Shown here: positions 1 to 8,370 of the stretch, one piece after another | Layout of the letters: the number at the start of each line of letters is the position of its first letter | How positions within the stretch are numbered: the stretch's first letter is position 1 | Source of the DNA: Streptomyces sp. JB150 | GTDB taxonomy: Bacteria; Actinomycetota; Actinomycetes; Streptomycetales; Streptomycetaceae | NCBI RefSeq assembly: GCF_011193355.1 | Contig: NZ_CP049780.1 | Span: 134,072 to 198,071 of the forward strand | Direction of reading: 5' to 3' | DNA: 64,000 bases | The notes under the pieces: generated by a model | Told to the model about the DNA's origin: nothing | The model's database searches: none | The model's input: only the letters and a program-made list of their open reading frames with translations | Made by a program: the position numbers and the translations under genes

Positions 1-1
1 C

Positions 2-1081
2 GTCGAGGCGCTGCGGCTGGTGGACGGCGCGACCGGGGAACTCCTGGCCGGTCTCCCGCTGAGCGGTGAGTACCGGCGCCGGTTCCGCGGCGGTTACGCG
101 GTGGTGGGGCGACGCGATCTGTACGGCCCGCTGCTCGCCGCCTGCCGGGCGGCGCCCGCGGTGACGCTGGTGACCGGCGCGTCCGTGGCCGACTACACCC
201 AGGGGCCGGGGGACGTCACGGTCCGTACCGCGGACGGCCGTGCCTTCCGCGGGGACCTCCTCGTCGGGGCCGACGGGCTGTGGTCGGCCGTCCGGGCACG
301 GCTGGTGGGCGACGGCCCGCCGAAGCCCTCCGGACACACCATCCACCGGGCCCTGGTCCCCGTCGCGCGGGTCCCCGAGCACCTGCGGTGGAACACGGTG
401 ACCCTGTGGGCGGGGACGGGACGCCATCTCGTCCACTATCTGATCGACGGCGGCCGGCACCTCAACGTGGCGCTGACCGTGGACGACGGCGCCCGGGAGC
501 TGGTCAGCGGCCGGCCGGTCCCGCGCGAGCACGTCCTGGACCGCCTCGACGGACTGCACCCGCTCGCGCGGAACGTGGCGGCCCTGGCCGACGCGTGGCG
601 GGAGTGGGTGCTGTGCGACCGTGACCCGGTCGCCACGTGGACCGACGGCCGGGTCGCCCTGCTGGGCGACGCCGCCCACCCCATGCTGCAGTACGCCGCT
701 CAGGGCGCCTGCCAGGCCCTGGAGGACGCGGTGGTCCTCGGCGGCCTGCTCGACTCGGCCGGTCCCGGCGCGGTGCCCGGACTCCTCGCGGCCTACCGGG
801 ACGCCCGCTGGAGCCGGGCGGGCAGCACCCAGCTCCTGGCGCGGGAGATGGGCGACCGGCTGTACCACCCGAGCGGCGCCCTGGCCCGGTCCCGCGACGC
901 GCTGCTGCGGTCCCTGTCGGAAGAGGACCTGTACGCGAAGGTCGCCTGGCTGCACGGCGCCCGCGACTTCACCGGCCCCGGCCCCGCCGCACTCACCCGG
1001 GAGCTGGTGGGACCACCGGCCACGGCGGAGGGCGGCCGACCCGTGCGGGCCACCGCGGGGAGCGGCCGAATCGCTCGGTGA
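2..1081 (+). CDS. FAD-dependent monooxygenase, 5' end outside window
   Basis: This is the C-terminal part of a class A flavoprotein hydroxylase (salicylate hydroxylase/UbiH-like fold), which uses NAD(P)H and O2 to hydroxylate an aromatic or similar substrate in the cytoplasm. The frame is open from the first base, and the N-terminal GxGxxG FAD motif must lie upstream. Visible are the RRDLYGPLL stretch, a GADGLWSAVR motif (the DG-type FAD/NADPH site) and GDAAHPM followed by QGACQALEDA (the ribose-binding GD motif). The GTG at 20 is probably internal. The substrate cannot be told from sequence, and the next gene is convergent. Confidence 0.85.
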   Translation, partial: VEALRLVDGATGELLAGLPLSGEYRRRFRGGYAVVGRRDLYGPLLAACRAAPAVTLVTGASVADYTQGPGDVTVRTADGRAFRGDLLVGADGLWSAVRARLVGDGPPKPSGHTIHRALVPVARVPEHLRWNTVTLWAGTGRHLVHYLIDGGRHLNVALTVDDGARELVSGRPVPREHVLDRLDGLHPLARNVAALADAWREWVLCDRDPVATWTDGRVALLGDAAHPMLQYAAQGACQALEDAVVLGGLLDSAGPGAVPGLLAAYRDARWSRAGSTQLLAREMGDRLYHPSGALARSRDALLRSLSEEDLYAKVAWLHGARDFTGPGPAALTRELVGPPATAEGGRPVRATAGSGRIAR

Positions 1082-1148
1082 TCCGGGAGGCCGGGAGCGT
1101 GAGGCCGTCCGCGCTACCGCGCCGAGGGCCCGCCGCCCCGCCGTCCCG

Positions 1149-2501
1149 TCACGGCCGTACCGGCTCGGGCCGGTGCCGGTCGCGGTTGCGCCGCAGCGCC
1201 GCCACCGCGCCGAGCAGCGCGCCGACGGCGAGGACGATCAGGCCCCGCAGCCACACCCGGCCCTCGATCTGGGTGGCGAGCAGGACGCAGGAGGCCGCGC
1301 CGAGCACGGGCAGTACGGCCGGGGCGCGGAAGTGCGGTTCCGTGCCGGGGTCGCGGCGCAGGACCAGCACGGCGGTGTTGACGATGAGGAAGACCACCAG
1401 CAGCAGGAGGACCAGGGTCGACGCCAGGACGGCGACGCTGCCGGTCAGCGCGAGGGCCATGGCCGGCACGGTGGTGGCGGCGATGGCGGCCCAGGGCGTG
1501 CGGCGGCCGGGCAGCACCCTGGCCAGGGGCGCGGGCAGCAGTCCGTCGCGGGCCATGCCGAAGGCGAGGCGGGACGCCATGATGCCGGTGAGCAGGGCGC
1601 CGTTGGCGACGGCGACGAGCGCGATGGCGCTGAAGAGCAGCAGGGGCACTCCGCCCGCTGCCTTGACGACCTCCAGGAGCGGGCCGCTGGAGGCGGCGAG
1701 CCGGTCCGTCGGCACGGCCGCCGAGGCGGCGATGCCCACCAGCACGTAGACGGCCCCGGCGGTGGCCAGCGCGCCGAACAGGGCGCGCGGGTAGGAGCGG
1801 CGGGGGTCGCGGGTCTCCTCGGCGACGTTCACGGACGTCTCGAATCCGACGAAGGAGTAGTACGCGAGGACGGAGCCGCTGAGCACGGCGGCGGCCGCGC
1901 CCTTCTCCGGGGTGCCGAGGCGGGTGAGCCGCCCGGGGTCCGCGTCGCCGCGCAGCAGCAGCCACGCGCCGAGGGCGACGACGATGAGCAGCCCGCCGAC
2001 CTCGATGACGGTGGCGACGACGTTCGCGCGCATCGACTCCTTGATGCCGCGCGCGTTGAGCAGGGCCAGCAGGGCGAGGAACACCACGGCGACCAGGCCG
2101 ACGGGCAGGGTCACGAAGGCCGAGAGGTAGTCGCCGCCGAAGCCGCGCGCCAGGGCGGCGACGGAGACGATCCCGGCGGCGAGCATGCAGAACCCCGCGA
2201 GGAAGCCCGCGAACGGGCCGAACGCCCGCGTCGCGTAGTGGGCGGCGCCGCCGGCCCGCGGGTACTTCGTGGCCAGCTCGGCGTAGGAGGCCGCGGTCAG
2301 CAGGGCCAGCAGCAGGGCGACGGCCAGCGGCACCCACACGGCTCCGCCCGCCTCCCCGGCGACCTGCCCCACCAGCACGTACACCCCGGCGCCCAGGACG
2401 TCCCCGAGGATGAAGAAGTACAGCAGTGGGGTGGTCAGGGCCTTCTTGAGCGCCGGGCCGCCCGAGGGGGCCGCGGGCTGCTGTTCTCTCACCGTCGACA
2501 T
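1149..2501 (-). CDS. APC-family amino acid permease
   Basis: This is a 450-aa polytopic membrane protein of the amino acid-polyamine-organocation superfamily, expected to import an amino acid by cation symport or exchange. About twelve hydrophobic helices are visible, beginning with TPLLYFFILGDVLGAGVYVL, whose GAGVY segment is the substrate-binding break in TM1; the YPRAGGAAHY loop after TM2 is also typical. I chose the ATG at 2501 (MSTVREQQ) over the GTG/ATG eleven codons upstream because a GGGGGA ribosome site lies about 11 nt before it. It stands alone, convergent with the FAD monooxygenase. The substrate is not evident. Confidence 0.88.
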   Translation of the reverse strand: MSTVREQQPAAPSGGPALKKALTTPLLYFFILGDVLGAGVYVLVGQVAGEAGGAVWVPLAVALLLALLTAASYAELATKYPRAGGAAHYATRAFGPFAGFLAGFCMLAAGIVSVAALARGFGGDYLSAFVTLPVGLVAVVFLALLALLNARGIKESMRANVVATVIEVGGLLIVVALGAWLLLRGDADPGRLTRLGTPEKGAAAAVLSGSVLAYYSFVGFETSVNVAEETRDPRRSYPRALFGALATAGAVYVLVGIAASAAVPTDRLAASSGPLLEVVKAAGGVPLLLFSAIALVAVANGALLTGIMASRLAFGMARDGLLPAPLARVLPGRRTPWAAIAATTVPAMALALTGSVAVLASTLVLLLLVVFLIVNTAVLVLRRDPGTEPHFRAPAVLPVLGAASCVLLATQIEGRVWLRGLIVLAVGALLGAVAALRRNRDRHRPEPVRP

Positions 2502-2580
2502 GTCGACTCGTATCCCCCGTGACGCGGGAGTCACGCATGACGCTCCGTGCGCGGGCGCACACGGGCGCCCCGGTCCCGGT

Positions 2581-3573
2581 TCAGACCTGGGCCGAGTGCG
2601 GCCGGGACGTCGGGGCGAAGGCCGCGCGGTAGGCGGTGGGGGTCGTGCCGAGGGTGCGCCGGAAGTGCAGCCGGAGGTTCGCGGAGCTGCCCAGACCGCA
2701 CCGGTCGGCGATGTGGTCGACGGTGAGTTCCGTGCTCTCCAGCAGCTCCCGGGCGCGGTCGAGCCGGGCGGCGAGCAGCCACCGCAGGGGCGTCGTGCCG
2801 GTCTCGGCGACGAAGCGCCGGGCGAAGGTCCGCGGTGCCATGTGGGCGTGCGCGGCGAGCCGGGTGACCGTCAGGGGTTCGTGCAGGCGGGACATCGCCC
2901 ACGCACGGGTGGGCGCGAGGGTGACGCCGTACGGATCGGGGGCCAGGGGCCGTTTGATGTACTGGGCCTGCCCGCCGTCGCGGTGGGGAGCGGAGACCAG
3001 GGTCCGCGCCACCTCGTTCGCCGTCCGGGAGCCGAGGTCGCGCCGTACCAGGTGCAGGCACAGGTCGATGCCGGCGGCGACTCCCGCCGAGGTCAGCACC
3101 TGTCCCTCGTCGACGTAGAGCACGCGAGGGTCCACCGACACCTTCGGGTACCGCGCCGCCAGTTCACCGGCGTGCTTCCAGTGGGTGGTGACCTTGCGGC
3201 CGTCCAGGACGCCGGCTGCCGCCAGCGCGAACGCCCCCGTGCAGATGGACACCAGCCGCTGCCCGCCGGCGTGCGCCGCGGCCAGCGCGGCGAGCACGTC
3301 CGCCGGAAGCTCGCGCAGGTGCGGCGCGTACCCCGGCACCACCACGGTGTCCGCGTCGCGCAGCACCTCCAGCCCGGCCCGCACCGTCACGGCGAACCCG
3401 GCCGCCGTCGGGACCGGCCCCGCGCTCCGGCCGCACAGGGTCAGCTCGTACGGGTCGCCGGGCACGCCGATGAAGACCTGGGCCGGGATGCCCAGGTCGA
3501 GGGGGAGCACGCCGTCCAGAACCAGTACCGCCACCCGCTGCGGCGCACGGGAGGTGGCCGTTTCCTCACGCAT
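2581..3573 (-). CDS. GlxA-family transcriptional regulator (DJ-1/PfpI + AraC HTH)
   Basis: This is a 330-aa one-component regulator. Residues about 12-185 form a DJ-1/PfpI-like domain with the nucleophile-elbow cysteine at C111 (SICTGAF), and residues about 225-325 carry the paired helix-turn-helix of AraC/XylS proteins. The family usually senses a small molecule through the DJ-1-like domain and activates neighbouring catabolic genes. It is divergent from the HD hydrolase at 3627 with only 53 bp between starts, so that operon is its obvious target (inference). The next rightward gene but one also encodes a DJ-1 protein. Confidence 0.88.
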   Translation of the reverse strand: MREETATSRAPQRVAVLVLDGVLPLDLGIPAQVFIGVPGDPYELTLCGRSAGPVPTAAGFAVTVRAGLEVLRDADTVVVPGYAPHLRELPADVLAALAAAHAGGQRLVSICTGAFALAAAGVLDGRKVTTHWKHAGELAARYPKVSVDPRVLYVDEGQVLTSAGVAAGIDLCLHLVRRDLGSRTANEVARTLVSAPHRDGGQAQYIKRPLAPDPYGVTLAPTRAWAMSRLHEPLTVTRLAAHAHMAPRTFARRFVAETGTTPLRWLLAARLDRARELLESTELTVDHIADRCGLGSSANLRLHFRRTLGTTPTAYRAAFAPTSRPHSAQV

Positions 3574-3626
3574 GGAGGCAAGTCTGCCACTGTCGTGGCC
3601 GGTTGCCGCAGCCGATCATCGATCCC

Positions 3627-4283
3627 ATGACCGATGTGACGACGACCGCCGGGCTTCCGCCGCTGCCCGACACTCCCCTCGCCCGCCGCGCGCTGGACCT
3701 GGTGCGTGAGACGGAGTCCACCGCGACCGCCAACCACAGCGTCCGCAGCGCGCTGTTCGCCCGTCTGCGCGCCGACCACCAGGGGGCCGAGCCGGGGCGT
3801 GACTACGATCCGGAGCTGCTGTTCCTGGCCTGCGTCCTGCACGACATCGGCCTGACGCGGGCGGGCGACCGCCACCAGCGGTTCGAGGTCGACGGCGCCG
3901 ACACGGCCGCGGAGTTCCTCACCGCGCAGGGCCTGCCCGCCGCCGGCGTCGACGCCGTGTGGGAGGCCATCGCGCTGCACACGTCGCCGGGCATCGCCGA
4001 GCGCCGCGGCATCCTGTGCGCCCTGGTGCACCAGGGGACCGGCATGGATTTCGGCTGGGACACGGACTGCGTCGACGACGCCACGGGGGCCGCGATCCAC
4101 GCCGCCTATCCGCGGCTGTCCATGGCCACCACCCTCACCGACGAGATCGTCGCGCAGGCACGGCACCGCCCGGAGAAAGCGCCGCTCTTCTCCATCGCCG
4201 CGGAACTGATGCGGGAGCGGTCCACGCCGCCGCACCGAACGCGGATGGAGACGATGGCCGAGGCCGCGCGCTGGGGCAACTGA
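3627..4283 (+). CDS. HD-domain hydrolase, cyanamide hydratase-like
   Basis: This 218-aa cytosolic protein has a compact HD domain: a possible metal-ligand H37, the HD pair H72-D73 (VLHDIGLT), H118 in ALHTSPG and acidic residues near 140-150. Its size and pattern match bacterial proteins annotated as cyanamide hydratase-like HD hydrolases, which bind a divalent metal. The ATG at 3627 is preferred to the in-frame TTG at 3603, since it starts directly before the conserved region. It is divergent from a GlxA-type regulator and followed by an exported DJ-1 protein. The true substrate is unknown; cyanamide, a nitrile or a phosphoester are all possible. Confidence 0.75.
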   Translation: MTDVTTTAGLPPLPDTPLARRALDLVRETESTATANHSVRSALFARLRADHQGAEPGRDYDPELLFLACVLHDIGLTRAGDRHQRFEVDGADTAAEFLTAQGLPAAGVDAVWEAIALHTSPGIAERRGILCALVHQGTGMDFGWDTDCVDDATGAAIHAAYPRLSMATTLTDEIVAQARHRPEKAPLFSIAAELMRERSTPPHRTRMETMAEAARWGN

Positions 4284-4370
4284 CCTCCAACCCGGCCCTC
4301 ACTGAACTTCCCTCCCGCCGGGCGCTGCGCGGCGGACGGCCACTGCCGCTCCCCCGCCCCGCACCCGACT

Positions 4371-4400
4371 GACCGACCGATCGATCGATCGACCGATCGA
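4371..4400 (+). repeat. GAYC tetranucleotide repeat in 5' leader
   Basis: Seven consecutive GACC/GATC units make a 30-bp microsatellite ending 20 bp before the DJ-1 start codon. It is self-complementary in part (GATCGATC), and a change in unit number would alter leader length. A role in expression is only conjecture. Confidence 0.8.
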
Positions 4401-4420
4401 GAAACGGAGTACCGACCGAC

Positions 4421-5140
4421 ATGAACCGCCGTACTCTCCTGCACGCCGGCACCGCCCTCGGCGCCGGTACGCTGACGGCCGGCGCCGCCACCCGGGCCGC
4501 TGCCGCGCCCGCCGCCGCTCCCCGGCGCGGCCGTCCGTTACGCGTGCACGTCGTCATGTTCGACGGCGTGGAGGAACTCGACTTCTGTGCCCCGTACGAG
4601 GTGTTCTCCGCCTCCGGCTACTTCGCCGACCGGGAGGTGGAGGTCCGCTATGTGACGCTCGACGGTCCGCGTACCGTCCAGGCCGCCTACGGCACGCGGC
4701 TGCGCGTCGACCACGGATGGGCCCCCGGCGAGGCGGACCTCCTCGTCGTCCCCGGCGGCGGCTACGCGCGCCGCGAGGATCCGGGCGTGTGGGCGGAGAT
4801 CAGGCGCGGCGCCCTGCCCCGGGCCCTGGCCGCCGCGACCCGGCCAGGCCTGACCGTCAGCGCCCTGTGCACGGGTGTGATGCTGCTGTCCGCGGCCGGG
4901 CTGACCCGGGGCCGCCCGTGCACCACCCATCACCGGGCGCGGGCCGACCTGGAGCAGCAGGGCGGCGTGCTGAAGAACGCCCGCGTGGTCGACGACGGTG
5001 ACCTGGTCACCGCGGGAGGGGTGACCTCCGGGCTGGATCTCGCCCTGTGGCTGGTACGCCGCGAACTCGGCGCGGACGCCGCGGTGGGACTGGAGCAGAT
5101 GCTCGAGTACGAGGCCCGCGGCACGGTGTGGACGGCCTGA
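4421..5140 (+). CDS. TAT-exported DJ-1/PfpI family protein
   Basis: This 239-aa protein begins with an apparent twin-arginine signal (MNRRTLLHAG, hydrophobic stretch, Ala-rich cleavage region near residue 30) followed by a single DJ-1/PfpI domain. The catalytic-type cysteine is C150 in SALCTGVML, with the preceding VVPGGGY strand-loop. Cytoplasmic relatives include isonitrile hydratases (isonitrile to N-substituted formamide) and the sensor domains of GlxA regulators; an exported version is less common. Codon 40 is TTA (4538-4540), so translation probably depends on the bldA tRNA. A CGGAG ribosome site lies about 11 nt upstream. The enzymatic activity is not proven. Confidence 0.8.
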   Translation: MNRRTLLHAGTALGAGTLTAGAATRAAAAPAAAPRRGRPLRVHVVMFDGVEELDFCAPYEVFSASGYFADREVEVRYVTLDGPRTVQAAYGTRLRVDHGWAPGEADLLVVPGGGYARREDPGVWAEIRRGALPRALAAATRPGLTVSALCTGVMLLSAAGLTRGRPCTTHHRARADLEQQGGVLKNARVVDDGDLVTAGGVTSGLDLALWLVRRELGADAAVGLEQMLEYEARGTVWTA

Positions 5141-5151
5141 AGCCTCGTTGT

Positions 5152-6234
5152 TCAGGAACCGGCGAGTTCGGCCAGCAGGTCGAAGGCCAGCGCGTCGAAC
5201 GAGGTCGCGCCGTCGCCGCTGAAGGTGTTCACCATCATCAGCGCCGCCGTCCCGCTCTTCCGGTGGAACACCGCGCAGGTGCTGAAGCCGTAGGTGCCGC
5301 CGTTGTGCCAGGTCACGGTCCGGCCGTCGGCCAGGGTGCCGAAGTGCCAGCCGAGTCCGAGCCGCAGCCCTGTGCCCGGGTCGGTGAAGTGGTGCCGCTG
5401 CGTCAGCTCGATCGCTTCCCGCAGGGGTGAGCGCTCCGGGCGCAGCTGGGCACTCAGGTAGCGGAGCATGTCGTCGGCGGTGCTGTACATCGAGGTGCCC
5501 GCGCCGCTGAGGACTCGGTCACGCCAGTCGGGTACGGCTTCCCCCTCCATGTGGCCGACGGCCTTGCGGGAGGCCATGTCCGGCCGCAGGGTCGTGGTGG
5601 TGTCCGGCAGGCGCAGCGGTGCGGTCACCCGGCGCCGCAGCATCACGTCGACGCCGTCGAAGGCGAGGGCCTGGCCGAGCAGTCCGAAGCCGAGGTTGGA
5701 GTAGGCGTACGCGCTTCCCGGCTCAGTCACCAGGGCGGTCCGGGGCAGCCCGGCGGCCAGGTCCCTCAGCGTGTAGTGCGCGTACGGGTTGTACGGGTCC
5801 GCGTCGTCCAGGAGGTTGGCCGGGAGGCGGGGCAGGCCGGAGGAGTGGGTCGCCAGGTCGCGCAGGGTGATGTGCCGGGTCTTCCCGCGCGGGACGGTGA
5901 ACCCGGGCGGCAGGGTGAGGGGCGTGTCCAGGCGTACCCTGCCGGCCCCGACGGCACGCGCGAGCGCGGTGGCGGTGAACGTCTTGCCGATCGAGCCGAG
6001 TTGGAAGACGGTGCGGCCGTCGGGGGCGGGGCCGTCCTTGGCGGCGCCGGCCACATACCGCCGGCCGTCGCGGATGACACCGAACACGGCGCTGGGCGCT
6101 CCGGCGGCCAGGGCCCGGTCGAGATAGGGGCGCACCCGCGCCGCCATGCCGTCCCCGGCTGCCGTGGCCCTGCCCGGTATCAGTGCCGTACCGGCCGCGG
6201 CCGCCACCGTGCCCATCAGTCTGCGTCGGTTCAC
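5152..6234 (-). CDS. Secreted serine hydrolase (beta-lactamase/DD-peptidase family)
   Basis: This 360-aa protein has an RR-containing signal (MNRRRLMGTVAAAAG) and the class C beta-lactamase/D-Ala-D-Ala carboxypeptidase fold. The acylation motif is S81-x-x-K84 (GSIGK), the second motif is Y178-S-N180, and a C-terminal HNGGTYG box replaces the usual KTG/HTG. It probably acts outside the membrane on peptidoglycan-like peptides or esters. Its GTG start overlaps the TGA of the winged-helix regulator at 6231 (GTGA junction), so the two are translationally coupled. The natural substrate is unknown. Confidence 0.85.
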   Translation of the reverse strand: MNRRRLMGTVAAAAGTALIPGRATAAGDGMAARVRPYLDRALAAGAPSAVFGVIRDGRRYVAGAAKDGPAPDGRTVFQLGSIGKTFTATALARAVGAGRVRLDTPLTLPPGFTVPRGKTRHITLRDLATHSSGLPRLPANLLDDADPYNPYAHYTLRDLAAGLPRTALVTEPGSAYAYSNLGFGLLGQALAFDGVDVMLRRRVTAPLRLPDTTTTLRPDMASRKAVGHMEGEAVPDWRDRVLSGAGTSMYSTADDMLRYLSAQLRPERSPLREAIELTQRHHFTDPGTGLRLGLGWHFGTLADGRTVTWHNGGTYGFSTCAVFHRKSGTAALMMVNTFSGDGATSFDALAFDLLAELAGS

Positions 6235-6758
6235 TGGTCATCCCTCGAGTCGTCGGTCGGCGTGGGGGCCACCGCGGACAGCAGCACGAGGAGCGGCACG
6301 ACCCTGCCCGCGGGCACCTGGTAGTGGCCACGCCCCCCGGCCTCCAGCCAGCCGGCGGCGGTGAGTTGCCTGAGGTGGTGGTAGAGCTGCCCGGTGGTGT
6401 TCAGCCCGGCGGTCTCCTGCAGGCCGGCCGCGGAGCGGGTGCCGCGCAGCACCGCCCGCAGCAGGGTGAGCCGCACCGGGTGCCCGAGCGCGGCGTAGGG
6501 CACGGCGTGGTCCGACCAGTCCGCGTCGAGCAGACCGCTGGTCTCCGCGGCCTGCTGCCACTCGTAGTGCTCCCCCGTGGGCAGGTCCACGGCGCCCGTG
6601 AACAGCACCTGCCCGTCCCCGGTCAGCCGTTCGCGCAGGCCTTCGAGGGCCCAGAACACCTCGTCGGAAGATGTCTGCCGTGTCTGCGGTGCCGCTTCCA
6701 GCCGCGCGACGCGTTCCTCGAGCGCGGCAAGCCGCTCGGACAGGGAGTCCTCAGCCAT
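6231..6758 (-). CDS. Winged-helix (ArsR-like) regulator with N-terminal coiled coil
   Basis: This 175-aa cytosolic regulator starts with a heptad-rich segment (SLSERLAALEERVARLEAA, likely dimerisation) and has a winged helix around residues 85-155 (ALGHPVRLTLLRAVL, then QLYHHLRQLTAAGWLE as recognition helix and wing). It is the first gene of a coupled pair with the secreted serine hydrolase. No good ribosome site precedes the ATG, and a near-perfect inverted repeat lies 14-31 bp upstream of it, so autoregulation is likely (inference). Confidence 0.82.
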   Translation of the reverse strand: MAEDSLSERLAALEERVARLEAAPQTRQTSSDEVFWALEGLRERLTGDGQVLFTGAVDLPTGEHYEWQQAAETSGLLDADWSDHAVPYAALGHPVRLTLLRAVLRGTRSAAGLQETAGLNTTGQLYHHLRQLTAAGWLEAGGRGHYQVPAGRVVPLLVLLSAVAPTPTDDSRDDQ

Positions 6759-6771
6759 GAACCGAAGATTA

Positions 6772-6789
6772 CGTTATTACGTAATTACG
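6772..6789. promoter_or_regulatory. Candidate operator of the winged-helix regulator
   Basis: The arms CGTTATTAC and GTAATTACG abut directly and pair with one mismatch. The run is AT-rich against a very GC-rich background and sits just before the start of the 6231-6758 regulator. This is the expected size and place for an ArsR-type operator. Binding is inferred, not shown. Confidence 0.55.
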
Positions 6790-7006
6790 AAACAAGCTTC
6801 GCCGCGCGCGGCCCGCAGGACGCGCACCGCGTCGGCGGCAGCCGGACAAGCGGCCACGACCGCGACGGCGGGCGTCGCGGTCGTGGCGATCGTGGCGGGC
6901 GGAGTTCGCGGAGGCGGAGTGCGGGGGCGGGCCGGCGCATGAGGTCACTCATGGGCCATGCCGTCAGGGGCATGACACCCAGCACCCCGCCCCCTGTGAC
7001 CCGCCG

Positions 7007-7897
7007 TCAGCAGTACAGGTTGCCGCCGGGGCTGACCCCCAGGATCTGCGTGAACCGCTGGTAGTTGTTCACGCGGCTCTGCACCTGCGCCGGATTCTTC
7101 CCGTCGCACTCCAGGGAGCCGTTGATGCTGCGGATGGTCTGGCCGAAGCCGGCGCCGTTCACCATGGCGTTGTGCGGGGTCATGCTGCCGGGCCCGCTCT
7201 GGGTGTTCCAGTACCACAGGGCCGTCTTCCAGGCGACGGCCGAGTCGTTCTGCACCAGCCAGGGGTTGTTGAGCAGGTCGATGCCGAGCGCGTCGCCCGC
7301 CGCCTTGTAGTTGAAGTTCCAGCTCAGCTGGATCGGGCCGCGTCCGTAGTAGGCGGCCTGGCCGGCCGGACAGCCGTAGGGCTGGCTCCAGTCGCAGTAG
7401 TGCGGGTAGTTGGCGGTGTTCTGCTCCACGACGTGGACCAGGCCGCCGGTCTCGTGGCTGACGTTGGCGAGGAAGGCGGCGGCCTCCTGCTTCTTCACCG
7501 TGTCGCTGCCGGTGTTGGCGAAGCCGGGGTAGGCGCTCAGGGCCGCCGTGAGGCCGCTGTAGCTGTAGAAGGGGTTCCTGTTGGGGAACATCTGGTTGAA
7601 CTGCGCCTCCGTCACGACGAAGCGCGCGTCGGGCGTGCCCGGCCCGCTGTCGCAGGCGTACGGCTCCCAGTACCAGGTGCTGATGACCGGGTCGTAACCC
7701 GGGTTGGCGTGCTCGGCGATGTACGCCTTGCCGTCGGTGTAGCGGACGATGTCACCGGCGTTGTACGCCTTGCCGGCCACCCAGTTGGGGTAGCTGGAGC
7801 ACGCCGCGGCGGCGGCGTTCGTGGCCGGGAGCAGCACGGGTGCGGTGCCGGCGAGGGCGAGGACGGCCAGGAGGGAGGAGACACGACGTCTCGACAC
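7007..7897 (-). CDS. Secreted GH19 chitinase with chitin-binding domain
   Basis: This 296-aa enzyme hydrolyses beta-1,4 bonds of chitin outside the cell. A Sec-type signal covers residues 1-31, a CBM5/12 chitin-binding module about 36-82 (YPNWVAGKAYNAGDIV and the aromatic STWYWEPY), and a GH19 domain about 90-296. The general acid is E149 (SHETGG) and the second carboxylate E158 (VEQN); the YYGRGPIQLSWNFNY substrate-binding stretch is intact. It resembles Streptomyces ChiC/ChiG-type chitinases. The GTG at 7897 is chosen because AAAGGAG lies 8 nt upstream. Two DasR-like boxes precede it. Confidence 0.93.
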   Translation of the reverse strand: MSRRRVSSLLAVLALAGTAPVLLPATNAAAAACSSYPNWVAGKAYNAGDIVRYTDGKAYIAEHANPGYDPVISTWYWEPYACDSGPGTPDARFVVTEAQFNQMFPNRNPFYSYSGLTAALSAYPGFANTGSDTVKKQEAAAFLANVSHETGGLVHVVEQNTANYPHYCDWSQPYGCPAGQAAYYGRGPIQLSWNFNYKAAGDALGIDLLNNPWLVQNDSAVAWKTALWYWNTQSGPGSMTPHNAMVNGAGFGQTIRSINGSLECDGKNPAQVQSRVNNYQRFTQILGVSPGGNLYC

Positions 7898-8025
7898 GGG
7901 ATCAACTCCTTTACGGGTCACGGCCATCACGCCGGGCAGGACGCAGCGGAGCGCGCACGCACCGGTGGACCGGGCACGGCGTGGGGGCGGCCGTGGTGGG
8001 GGGTTGTGGAGGCACACTCAACCGT

Positions 8026-8041
8026 GTTGGTCTGTACCAGT
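8026..8041. promoter_or_regulatory. DasR-responsive element (dre)-like site 1
   Basis: GTTGGTCTGTACCAGT matches 12 of 16 positions of the dre palindrome ACTGGTCTAGACCAGT, with intact TGGTCT and ACCAGT half-sites. DasR is the GntR-family N-acetylglucosamine sensor that represses chitin-degradation genes, so its place upstream of a chitinase fits. Confidence 0.7.
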
Positions 8042-8042
8042 C

Positions 8043-8058
8043 AAGGGTGTAGACCAGT
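8043..8058. promoter_or_regulatory. DasR-responsive element (dre)-like site 2
   Basis: AAGGGTGTAGACCAGT matches 13 of 16 positions of the dre consensus, with a perfect right half TAGACCAGT. It starts 17 bp after site 1, so both lie on nearly the same arrangement of DNA faces. The pair also forms the TGGTCT/AGACCA repeats long noted in Streptomyces chitinase promoters. Confidence 0.68.
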
Positions 8059-8370
8059 CACTCCCGGATGTCCCGGTCTGTGAGGTCCGGCGGAGGACGG
8101 CACGGCCCGACGACAGGTCCGGCAAGGCGGGCAAGGTCGGCAGGTGGGCAATCCGGCGGGCGCCCGCGGCGGCCACGGACAGTACGGGCAGTCCGACGGG
8201 AGGTGATGGCGACTGACGGCAGGCTTGCGCCGGTCCGCCGAGGGTACGGTGTCGGTCAGTACGCCGCCGGACCCGGTTCGAGGGCACAGCGGGGTACTCG
8301 GCACAGCAGATGCCGCCGGGCGGACGTGCCGTCGGCCCGCGCCGCAGCGACCGACGAGCAGGGGAAGGAC

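Larger units (their letters stand above)
7898..8370. other. Divergent intergenic region, chitinase / PP2C phosphatase
   Basis: The 473 bp between the two start codons hold both promoters and the two DasR-like boxes at 8026-8058. I see no convincing gene here. The rightward frame is open from 8068 but is low-complexity and Arg-rich until the AGGGG-preceded ATG at 8371. Confidence 0.6.

Noticed and set aside
621..2522. A 633-codon rightward open frame covering the permease gene on the other strand
   Set aside because: It is antisense to a clear APC permease, is Gln/Gly/Arg-rich without any domain, and is open only because of the high GC content. The same holds for other long antisense frames, for example 8041-9984 on the minus strand and 10100-13760 on the plus strand.
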